A program made the position numbers and the translations under genes. DNA of 20,581 bases from assembly GCA_050943215.1 (NCBI GenBank), contig JBMNOU010000034.1, forward strand, positions 1 to 20,581, read 5' to 3'. This document shows positions 1-7,186 of this stretch, in pieces. Under the pieces are notes generated by a model. It searched no databases, was not told the DNA's origin, and was given only the letters and a program-made list of their open reading frames with translations. Source of the stretch: JBMNOU01 sp050943215 (lineage in GTDB: Bacteria > Bacillota > Clostridia > Christensenellales > SZUA-584). Position 1 is the first letter of the stretch. Every line of letters starts with the position of its first letter.

Positions 1-1894
1 CTACGGCTGCTATTATGCGGCCAAGGGCAGCAACACTCTAACATGGAACGGTAAAAACAGCAGCGGTAAAACGATATCTTCCAGCCTATACCCGGTATAT
101 ATCAAATCATACGCGATGGACGATGCGGGCAACCGGTCGAGCTATACAACGCTGGTTAGAATCAACGCGGCAATCAGCGTGGATACGCAGCCGCCTGTAC
201 TGACTTCGGCAGGAACAGCTACCTATGACTGCAAGGCACTGCCGACAAAAACGTATACATACAGCGTATCTGAGAAAGCGGGCGTTAACCCTATAGCATA
301 CGACAAAAACGGAAATATCGTTAAGGACTACGGCTGCTATTATGCGGCCAAGGGCAGCAACACTCTAACATGGAACGGTAAAAACAGCAGCGGCAAGACG
401 ATATCTTCCAGCCTATACCCGGTATATATCAAATCATACGCGATGGACGATGCGGGTAACCGGTCGAGCTATACAACGCTGGTTAGAATCAACGCGGCGG
501 TCAGCGTGGATACGCAGCCGCCTGTACTGACTTCGGCAGGAACAGCTACCTATGACTGCAAGGCACTGCCGACAAAAACGTATACATACAGCGTATCTGA
601 GAAAGCGGGCGTTAACCCGATAGCATACGATAAAAACGGCAATATCGTAAAGGACTACGGCTGCTATTATGCAGCCAAGGGCAGCAACACTCTAACATGG
701 AACGGCAAAAACAGCAGCGGCAAGACGATATCTTCCAGCCTATACCCGGTATATATCAAATCATACGCGATGGACGATTCGGGCAACCGGTCGAGCTACA
801 CAACGCTGGTTAGAATCAACGCGGCGGTCAGCGTGGATACGCAGCCGCCTGTACTGACTTCGGCGGGAGCGGTTGCTTACGACTGCGGAACACTGCCAAC
901 GTCTACATATACATACACTGTTTCCAAAAAAGCGGGCGTTAACCCTATCGCATACGACAAAAACGGCAATATCGTAAAGGACTACGGCTGCTATTATGCG
1001 GCCAAGGGCAGCAACACTCTAATATGGAACGGCAAAAATAGCAGCGGCAAGGCGATTCCGATCGATTTATACCCGGTTTATATTAGAACCTATGCTGTTG
1101 ATAACGAAGGCCGTTGGTCCTTATACACTGATATTGTTAAGATACTGGGGGGCAATAGCCTATTGCTTCCGACTTTATCATTTCAGGGGGAAAGCACTTA
1201 TAATCTTGGAACTCTGTCCGAAACAAAATATCCGTTTAATGTATCCGGGCAAGCAAGCATCAGCGCTTTTGCATATGACAAAAGTGGAGATCTAATAAGG
1301 AGCCTCGGCAGCATTTCTGTCCCAAGTGGCACGAATAATATTAAATGGAACGGCAAGGACAGCGAAAATCTTATTGTAACGCTAAGCAGATATCCGGTTA
1401 CTATCAAAGCGTCAGCAAAGGATTTATTTGGAAATGTTTCTAAGTTAACAACGATCGCCAATATCAAAGGTGAAGTAAAATTTACACCCGTTACAAATAA
1501 TCCGCAGATTAGTATATTTTTAAACATCGCTTTGCAGCAATACGGTGCTCCGTATGTTTTGGGTAAAGAAGGGGATGACCCGAGCAATCTTGAATTTGAT
1601 TGTTCCGGCTTTATTTATTATTGTCTTAATAATGCAGGATATACTGTTCCGCGGTTAAGTGCCAATTCCTATAGCAAATATTCGAGCTGGCTTTATGTAT
1701 CTAAGGATAATCTGCAGCCAGGTGATTTGATGTTTTACTACTCGGATACGGATCCCAATAGGATCGGACATGTGGGTATATATCTTGGGAATGGATACCA
1801 TATTCATGCATCTTCCAGTTACGAAGGCGTAATTATATGCCAAATAGACGGATGGTATAAAGATATGTTAAGCCATGGCAGGCGTGTTTTCTGA
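1..1894 (+). CDS. Secreted repeat protein with C-terminal NlpC/P60 peptidase domain (5' partial)
   Basis: The reading frame is open from the window edge (first full codon at 2), so the N-terminus, any signal peptide and further repeats lie upstream; 630 residues are visible. Residues up to about nt 1162 are near-identical 109-residue repeats of Ig-like type resembling FlgD Ig-like domains (W-N-G-K-N-S-S-G-K, then Y-P-V-Y-I-K, then a D-x-x-G-N end). A fifth, diverged repeat follows (about 1163-1480). The C-terminal domain (about 1500-1894) is NlpC/P60: catalytic Cys in FDCSGF (codon 1601), His in GHVGIYLG (codon 1769) and a His pair in YHIHAS as the likely third polar residue. The family cleaves peptidoglycan stem peptides. 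Inference: an extracellular wall hydrolase, with repeats acting as a stalk or wall/ligand-binding region. The exact substrate is unknown. The next genes make surface polysaccharide, which fits an envelope role. Confidence 0.9.
   Translation, partial: YGCYYAAKGSNTLTWNGKNSSGKTISSSLYPVYIKSYAMDDAGNRSSYTTLVRINAAISVDTQPPVLTSAGTATYDCKALPTKTYTYSVSEKAGVNPIAYDKNGNIVKDYGCYYAAKGSNTLTWNGKNSSGKTISSSLYPVYIKSYAMDDAGNRSSYTTLVRINAAVSVDTQPPVLTSAGTATYDCKALPTKTYTYSVSEKAGVNPIAYDKNGNIVKDYGCYYAAKGSNTLTWNGKNSSGKTISSSLYPVYIKSYAMDDSGNRSSYTTLVRINAAVSVDTQPPVLTSAGAVAYDCGTLPTSTYTYTVSKKAGVNPIAYDKNGNIVKDYGCYYAAKGSNTLIWNGKNSSGKAIPIDLYPVYIRTYAVDNEGRWSLYTDIVKILGGNSLLLPTLSFQGESTYNLGTLSETKYPFNVSGQASISAFAYDKSGDLIRSLGSISVPSGTNNIKWNGKDSENLIVTLSRYPVTIKASAKDLFGNVSKLTTIANIKGEVKFTPVTNNPQISIFLNIALQQYGAPYVLGKEGDDPSNLEFDCSGFIYYCLNNAGYTVPRLSANSYSKYSSWLYVSKDNLQPGDLMFYYSDTDPNRIGHVGIYLGNGYHIHASSSYEGVIICQIDGWYKDMLSHGRRVF
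2..1162 (+). repeat. 327-bp in-frame tandem repeats encoding 109-aa Ig-like units
   Basis: The phrase starting CTACGGCTGC recurs at 1, 328, 655 and 982, exactly 327 bp apart. Taking GATACGCAG as unit start gives full units at 182-508, 509-835 and 836-1162, preceded by the end of another unit at 2-181. Units 182-508 and 509-835 differ at about nine bases by eye, eight of them synonymous. The third full unit is more diverged, and the next (about 1163-1480) is recognisable only at protein level. The gradient of similarity suggests recent expansion or gene conversion toward the 5' side. Confidence 0.95.
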
Positions 1895-1921
1895 TAACAT
1901 TACTTAACAGTAACTGTATTT

Positions 1922-1949
1922 AATGCTTAAAATTATCATTTTAAGTATT
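1922..1949 (+). terminator. AT-rich hairpin after the NlpC/P60 gene, possible terminator
   Basis: A 12-bp stem (AATGCTTAAAAT with ATTTTAAGTATT, one G-T pair) closes a 4-nt loop 27 nt after the stop codon. The stem is almost all A-T and the following U-run is short, so it is a weak terminator candidate. Confidence 0.35.
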
Positions 1950-2077
1950 TTATGGTATAATAATACTGGTTTTATTTGCAGGTGCGACCATATAGGAATG
2001 GGGTTATCCAATGGCCACACCCATTTTCTATTGATTAAACTAATATGCCCCATAAGTGAGCAGTTTGTTATTACGGC

Positions 2078-2106
2078 TTGACACATAGTGTTAACAGTCA
2101 TAGAAT
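2078..2106 (+). promoter_or_regulatory. Sigma-A promoter for the glycosyltransferase/flippase operon
   Basis: TTGACA (2078-2083), a 17-bp spacer and TAGAAT (2101-2106) form a near-consensus vegetative promoter. Transcription would begin near 2113, giving a leader of about 95 nt before the TTG start at 2207. Identified by sequence match only. Confidence 0.75.
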
Positions 2107-2206
2107 CAAACGGACAGGGGCAAAACTAGCTTCCCGTAGTATTCATACACAGCGCTTTTTAAAGATACTATGATTCTAAGCGGCTAGCCGGTTTGAGGAG
2201 AATGTT

Positions 2207-3211
2207 TTGAAGGGTTTTTTAGTATCTGTTGCCATGTGTACATATAATGGCGAAAGATATATCCGAGAACAGATAATCAGCGTACTCAATCAGACATCGC
2301 CGATCGATGAGATAGTAATTTGCGATGATCTATCGGATGATCGCACATGCGAAATCATTGAACTGATAAGGAATGAGTATAAAGGTAAACGCATCAGTCT
2401 TTATCGGAATGAAAAAAGGCTGGGAATTGCACAGAATTTCTTTAAGGCGATGCATCTTTGTAGTGGGGACATTATCTTTCTTTGTGACCAGGACGACGTA
2501 TGGATGGAGGATAAGGTTGCTACGTACCTAGATGTGTTTCGAGTTAACGCACGTTGCAATGCGGTGCTGACCGATGCTGTGCTCGTTGATGAGGGGCTTA
2601 AGCCCTTAGAAAAGACGCTCTGGGAAAGCCTTGGTTTTTCGTTGCGTTTAAGAAAAAAGATTCAAAAAGGGCAGGCTGATAAGGTTCTTGGAAAGGGGCC
2701 TTTTGTTACGGGTGCGGCACTGGCTGTCAGGAAAACGTTGTTGCAGAATATCGTTCCTCCTATCGGTTCAATACTTCATGATGAATGGCTGGGGTGGTTT
2801 ATCAACAACAGCATGGCGTTTGCCGAGCGGCCGACGTTTTATTACCGTCAGCACGATGTGCAGGCGGTAGGCGCACACTTTTTCTCAGGACTGTCGGATC
2901 ACGCTAGGTATCTTGGCGGGATCGTGAAAATGGCCGAGGCAGACAAATTCCCTTCGGTTGAGAGCTTTCAGTCGCTGGCAACCGCGCTTGAGAAGGCAGG
3001 GATACCGGAGCGTATAATAAGATGTATCAAAGGCAAAATCAGCTTCATGATATACCGCAGCAATTTGCCTCCGCTGCGCGCAAAAAGGTTTTTGAAAGTA
3101 CTACTTAACGCGGGCCTATATTGCCTATACGCGAATAGCATCAAAGGCGTCATCAAGGACATCATAAGAAAAATTGATAACGACAAGGATAACGGAAAAA
3201 AGATTTTTTAG
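2207..3211 (+). CDS. Family 2 glycosyltransferase (rhamnosyltransferase-like)
   Basis: 334 residues starting with TTG; GAGGAG sits 6 nt upstream and there is no better in-frame ATG. The N-terminal GT-A fold is clear: SVAMCTYNGERYI (about 7-19), an ICDDLSDD nucleotide-binding segment (38-45), and CDQDDVW (93-99), which holds the metal/nucleotide-sugar acidic motif. The DQDDVW form is typical of rhamnosyl- and related transferases of cell-wall polysaccharide loci, so rhamnose is a plausible but unproven donor sugar. It would act on the cytoplasmic side of the membrane on a lipid-linked glycan. The next gene begins 2 nt after its stop, indicating an operon with a second glycosyltransferase and a flippase. 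Confidence 0.9.
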   Translation: MKGFLVSVAMCTYNGERYIREQIISVLNQTSPIDEIVICDDLSDDRTCEIIELIRNEYKGKRISLYRNEKRLGIAQNFFKAMHLCSGDIIFLCDQDDVWMEDKVATYLDVFRVNARCNAVLTDAVLVDEGLKPLEKTLWESLGFSLRLRKKIQKGQADKVLGKGPFVTGAALAVRKTLLQNIVPPIGSILHDEWLGWFINNSMAFAERPTFYYRQHDVQAVGAHFFSGLSDHARYLGGIVKMAEADKFPSVESFQSLATALEKAGIPERIIRCIKGKISFMIYRSNLPPLRAKRFLKVLLNAGLYCLYANSIKGVIKDIIRKIDNDKDNGKKIF

Positions 3212-3213
3212 CA

Positions 3214-4026
3214 ATGGAAAATAGATTAATTATGAGTATGACGAACATTTTTGCAATCATCGTGATATATAATAAAAATTGCAAAGATTCTGTAACATGT
3301 CGTTGCTTAAGTAGCATATCGGGTATCAATGTGATCATTGCCGATAACAGTACGGTGGACTGTGGCAATGCAGATTTTGCTGCTGCAGCCGGCTGGACAT
3401 ACGTTGATATGGACGGAAACAAGGGGCTTTCAAAAGCTTACAACAGGGCTATTGAAGCGATCAGCGATTTAAATGCGCTGATATGCCTGTTCGATGACGA
3501 TACGGAAGTCGGACCCGATTATTTTGATTGTTTGATTAATAAAGCGAATGAAGAGCCTGAAACGAAAATATTTTTGCCGCATATTTACGGTGAAGCCGGC
3601 CTGATGTCTCCGAACGTTTTTAACGGCGTTGCCGCAAGACGGGTAGATAACGTTGCCGATATCCCGCCCGGCTGCATCACAGGCATAAACAGCGGCATGG
3701 CCATTAGAAGAAGCGTCTTTATAGGCTATCGATATGACGAAGGGTATTTTCTAGATTACATTGATCATGCGTTTTTAAGGGATATGAAACGTCTTGGTAA
3801 CCGGATAACGGTATTCGATGCCTGCCTGAACCACCATATGTTCTTTGAAAATCCCGATATTGATCTTGATGCGCTGATAAAAAGATTCAAGGTTTTTAAG
3901 AAGGATTTCAAACGGTTTTGCGGAACATCTTTAAAATCGCGGTATGCGTACTTTAAGGAAATGTTTTTTCTTAAAAAGGCGTTATATTTAAAGCACAACA
4001 AATCATTAAGGATATTTTTTACTTAA
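3214..4026 (+). CDS. Family 2 glycosyltransferase, second of the operon
   Basis: 270 residues. The GT-A fold is shown by FAIIVIYNK (about 13-21), IIADNST (41-47), the GNKGLSKAYN donor/acceptor-loop segment (68-77) and the acidic DDDTEV motif (94-99). The pattern resembles WbbL/RfbF-type rhamnosyltransferases. A downstream G-I-N-S-G-M stretch and YDEGYFLDYID are consistent with the acceptor half and catalytic acid region. The start is uncertain: ATG at 3214 follows the previous stop by 2 nt, while ATG at 3232 or 3238 would place the fold closer to the N-terminus; none has a strong ribosome binding site, suggesting translational coupling. The role is addition of a sugar to a surface polysaccharide repeat unit; the specific sugar cannot be read. 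Confidence 0.87.
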   Translation: MENRLIMSMTNIFAIIVIYNKNCKDSVTCRCLSSISGINVIIADNSTVDCGNADFAAAAGWTYVDMDGNKGLSKAYNRAIEAISDLNALICLFDDDTEVGPDYFDCLINKANEEPETKIFLPHIYGEAGLMSPNVFNGVAARRVDNVADIPPGCITGINSGMAIRRSVFIGYRYDEGYFLDYIDHAFLRDMKRLGNRITVFDACLNHHMFFENPDIDLDALIKRFKVFKKDFKRFCGTSLKSRYAYFKEMFFLKKALYLKHNKSLRIFFT

Positions 4027-4075
4027 CCGCAGTAAGCACATGCTAAAACATCAAGGAAGCAAAGGAACAAACTCT

Positions 4076-5620
4076 ATGAGGACAAAGCACTCTTTTCGAA
4101 ATGTGATCGTCGGCCTTTTATCCCAGATTTTAATTGTAATCATAGGGTTCGTTTCAAGAAAGATTTTTATCGTAACGCTCGGTAACGAGCTTTTAGGAGT
4201 TAATGGACTATATACATCGATAATATCTATGCTAAGCTTAACCGAGCTTGGTATTGGCACAGCTATCGTATGCAATTTGTATAAACCGCTGGCCGACAAA
4301 AATGAAACAAAGATAACTGAACTGGTGCAGTTTTTTGCAAAGACCTACAGAATCATTGGACTCATAGTTCTAGGGCTTGGTATTGCCGTGGTGCCTTTTT
4401 TAAATGTCCTTCAGAAGGAAACTATGGATCCGATCTTTCTCGCGGTTATATTCTTAATGTTCCTTGCCGACGCCGTTATTTCATATTTTTATGCACATAA
4501 GCGCTCTTTGATCTTTGCGGACCAACAGAACTATCTGGTAACGCTGGTCACAACATCAAGCACTGTGGTTGCTGGCATTGCGCAGATCATTATCCTGCTG
4601 CTAACCAAAGACTATATTTTGTATATGAGTATCAAAGTTATATTGCGACTAATAGAGAACTTTGCCATATCGGCTATTGCGGACAGAAAGTATCCCTTTA
4701 TTAAAACCTCCCAAAAGCTATCCATTGACAAGGAAACAAAAGGAAACATTGTATCTAATACAAAGGCACTGTCGCTGCACTATCTTGGAAACTATCTGAT
4801 TAACGGTACGGACAACATCATTATATCCAAATTTCTCGGCGTTGTAGTGGTGGGGCTTTATTCAAACTATTATCTGATACTGTCTACCTTAACGGCGTTT
4901 TTAAGCCAGTTTTCAACGGGTATTATTGCCAGCTTTGGCAATATGGTTGCCAAAGAGAGCAGCGAAAAATCGTACGATGTTTTTAAGAAGGCCAATTTTT
5001 TGGGTTTCGTGATTTATAACTTTGTGGCGATATCTCTTTTATGTCTGCTTAATCCTTTTATCACGATATGGATAAACGATAAATCATTGCTGTCCATTCC
5101 CGTCGTTGCTGTGCTGGCGGCTAATTTTTATATAATAGGGATATCAGGGGTACTAGGGTCAATCAGAGCGAGTGCCGGCGTTTTCCGTCCCGACCGTTAC
5201 CTCCACCTTGTTTTGGCCGCTCTTAACCTAATTGTTTCGATCGGGCTCATTGAGGTAATCGGCATTATCGGTGTTTTTCTAGGAACGCTGCTTTGTTTGC
5301 TAATCAAAGAGGTCTCGGTTCTGCCCTCGATCGTTTATAGGAATATTCTAAAAATCTCTGTCAAAGAATATTACAAAAAGTTCTTCGTCTATCTTGCGGT
5401 AACTGTTATTTCGGGTGCGGTTGCTATGTATCTTTGCACAGTTGTAATAACGGGGAGCGGGATTTTGCGTTTTCTCTTAAGATGTATTGTGTGTATTATT
5501 ATACCGAACGCAGCTGTGGTTATTCTATTTAGGAAAACGGATGAATTTAAATATTTAATCGATTTGATTGGTAAATCATTGGAAAAACTTCGGATAAAAA
5601 GGGGAAAGCGGCCTGAATAA
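4076..5620 (+). CDS. Polysaccharide flippase, Wzx/PST family membrane protein
   Basis: 514 residues from the ATG at 4076, chosen because AAAGGAA lies 9 nt upstream; an in-frame ATG at 4040 has no ribosome binding site. The protein is strongly hydrophobic with many predicted membrane segments. It opens with an amphipathic start and LLSQILIVIIGF, followed by the loop F-V-S-R-K-I-F and SMLSLTELGIG typical of polysaccharide-synthesis (PST) exporters. The family moves lipid-linked oligosaccharide units across the cytoplasmic membrane. It follows two glycosyltransferases in the same direction with short gaps, so it is probably the exporter of the same glycan. No polymerase or ligase gene is visible here; these may lie elsewhere. 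No clear terminator follows. Confidence 0.88.
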   Translation: MRTKHSFRNVIVGLLSQILIVIIGFVSRKIFIVTLGNELLGVNGLYTSIISMLSLTELGIGTAIVCNLYKPLADKNETKITELVQFFAKTYRIIGLIVLGLGIAVVPFLNVLQKETMDPIFLAVIFLMFLADAVISYFYAHKRSLIFADQQNYLVTLVTTSSTVVAGIAQIIILLLTKDYILYMSIKVILRLIENFAISAIADRKYPFIKTSQKLSIDKETKGNIVSNTKALSLHYLGNYLINGTDNIIISKFLGVVVVGLYSNYYLILSTLTAFLSQFSTGIIASFGNMVAKESSEKSYDVFKKANFLGFVIYNFVAISLLCLLNPFITIWINDKSLLSIPVVAVLAANFYIIGISGVLGSIRASAGVFRPDRYLHLVLAALNLIVSIGLIEVIGIIGVFLGTLLCLLIKEVSVLPSIVYRNILKISVKEYYKKFFVYLAVTVISGAVAMYLCTVVITGSGILRFLLRCIVCIIIPNAAVVILFRKTDEFKYLIDLIGKSLEKLRIKRGKRPE

Positions 5621-5680
5621 GATTAGCAGCTGGAAGTATTTATCCGAATATAGATCCCGTGAAGTTTGTGTAATTATTAA

Positions 5681-5709
5681 TTGACATTGCAAAGTGCAAA
5701 GATTATAAT
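5681..5709 (+). promoter_or_regulatory. Consensus sigma-A promoter of the acyl-CoA operon with embedded palindrome
   Basis: TTGACA (5681-5686), a 17-bp spacer and TATAAT (5704-5709) match the consensus exactly. Within the spacer, TTGCA-AAG-TGCAA (5687-5699) is a perfect 5-3-5 palindrome, well placed to act as an operator that blocks RNA polymerase. The leader to the TTG start at 5857 is about 140 nt and AT-rich. Confidence 0.85.
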
Positions 5710-5856
5710 ATTCTTTTAGGGGGAAAGCAAATTTTTATCAAAATACAATCGCCTTTTCAGTAAATTTTAGTTATTCTGATATGGTAATTTATTCTTTTTT
5801 AAGTAAAAGATTAATTAGTTTAATAATAGTTAAATCATATAAAGGAGGAACAAGAT

Positions 5857-7170
5857 TTGGACATTAAAACTGTATCCGTTATAGGCGCAAACGGAACAAT
5901 GGGCGCAACCGTTTCTGGATTAATCGCCGCATTCGGGGGTGCAAAAGTATTTATGGTCTGTCGTAAGATGGAAGCCGCTCAAAAGGCCGTAGAAGTTGCA
6001 GCAAATTCTATAAAAGCGGGTTCTGTTAGAGAAAGACTCATACCCAAAACATATGATGATTTTGAAGATTGTATATCTCAATCGGATTGGGTTTTTGAAA
6101 GTGTTGCAGAAACTGTCGCAATCAAATCGGATATTTATCAAAGGATAGACAAATGCAGAAAACCGGGATTGATCGTGACCACTGGAACATCCGGTTTTTC
6201 AATCAATGAGCTTGCAAAAAACTTTGGTGAAGATGGCCAAAAGAGATATTTCGGCACGCATTTTTTTAATCCGCCATATAGCCTGCCGCTGTGTGAAGTG
6301 ATACGGTCTGATAAGACGGATCCCAAACTGTTTGACGAAATGAGCGAATATTTAAAGAAAGTGCTTTATCGTGATGTTATTGAGACAACGGATACGGCGG
6401 CGTTCCTCGGAAACAGGATCGGATTCCATTTTATGAATAAAGCGTTGCAGTATGCGGTTAAGTATCAAAAACAAGGCGGTATTGATTATATTGATGCCAT
6501 ACTTGGGCCATATACAGGCAGAGGTATGACGCCCATTACGACGGTCGATTTCGTCGGGCTTGATGTGCACAAAGCGATTGTTGACAATATTCAACAAAAA
6601 TCAAACGACTATGACAACGCTGCATTCGTACTTCCCGAGTTTGTTAATGAACTGATCGCACAGGGCAAACTTGGAAGAAAAGTAAAAGATGGTCTTTATA
6701 AGATGGTAGTCAATGAAGACAAATCAAAGCAGCTGATGGTATTTGATATCGCAACCAAAGCGCTGCGCCCTGTCAAGAAATATGATCTGCCGTTCGCAAG
6801 TGAAATGGTAAAGGAATTGAAAATGGGTAATTACCCGCAGGCATTGAAAATACTCAAAGATGATATGTCTGAAGAGGCAAAACTATGCAAATTCTTCCTT
6901 GTCACATATATTACTTACAGCATCGTTATAGCACAGAGTGTCTCTCCGCAGATTACCGATGCCGACATTGCAATGTCCAAAGGCTTTAACTGGATTGGGC
7001 CAGTTGCACTGATGGAGGCGCTTGGTGGATATGCTGAAGTGTTGAAAATGGCAAAGCAGGTTGATTTAGAAGGTAGCCTGGTCAAAGAGCTGCAAGGCAT
7101 TGAAGATAAGAACAAGAAGCCGATGGCTGTACCTTTCGATTACCGCAAATATTTAAGAGCGAATTTGTAA
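5857..7170 (+). CDS. 3-hydroxyacyl-CoA dehydrogenase
   Basis: 437 residues; TTG start with AAAGGAGG 8 nt upstream and no competing ATG. The N-terminal Rossmann domain carries GANGTMG (10-16) for NAD binding. Catalytic residues of the family are in place: TSGFSI (111-116), His135 in GTHFFNPP, Glu147 in PLCEVI and Asn186 in FLGNRIGF. The C-terminal dimerisation domain follows (about 187-300), with a second related half-domain (about 340-410, ADIAMSKGFNWIGP), as in longer family members. The reaction is NAD-linked interconversion of 3-hydroxyacyl-CoA and 3-oxoacyl-CoA. The thiolase gene starts 16 nt downstream, so the two probably catalyse consecutive steps. Chain length and direction (degradation or synthesis) cannot be decided; no hydratase, acyl-CoA dehydrogenase or CoA-transferase is adjacent. 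Confidence 0.92.
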   Translation: MDIKTVSVIGANGTMGATVSGLIAAFGGAKVFMVCRKMEAAQKAVEVAANSIKAGSVRERLIPKTYDDFEDCISQSDWVFESVAETVAIKSDIYQRIDKCRKPGLIVTTGTSGFSINELAKNFGEDGQKRYFGTHFFNPPYSLPLCEVIRSDKTDPKLFDEMSEYLKKVLYRDVIETTDTAAFLGNRIGFHFMNKALQYAVKYQKQGGIDYIDAILGPYTGRGMTPITTVDFVGLDVHKAIVDNIQQKSNDYDNAAFVLPEFVNELIAQGKLGRKVKDGLYKMVVNEDKSKQLMVFDIATKALRPVKKYDLPFASEMVKELKMGNYPQALKILKDDMSEEAKLCKFFLVTYITYSIVIAQSVSPQITDADIAMSKGFNWIGPVALMEALGGYAEVLKMAKQVDLEGSLVKELQGIEDKNKKPMAVPFDYRKYLRANL

Positions 7171-7186
7171 AATTTAGGAGGTCATA

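Larger units (their letters stand above)
1895..2206. other. Intergenic region between surface peptidase and glycosyltransferase genes
   Basis: This 312-bp gap contains the AT-rich hairpin at 1922-1949, the promoter at 2078-2106 and a leader of about 95 nt ending in a GAGGAG ribosome binding site at 2195-2200. A TATAAT box at about 1955-1960 lacks a convincing -35 partner. No coding region is supported. Confidence 0.6.

Noticed and set aside
2..1162. CRISPR-like repeat array
   Set aside because: The unit is 327 bp, in frame and coding, with no short repeats or unique spacers.
1990..2025. Terminator-like pairing of AATGGG with CCCATT in the gap before the glycosyltransferases
   Set aside because: Only six base pairs with a long unpaired loop and a short T-run; not convincing.
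4040..4075. ATG start at 4040 for the flippase
   Set aside because: No ribosome binding site precedes it, whereas ATG 4076 has AAAGGAA at suitable distance and a normal family N-terminus.
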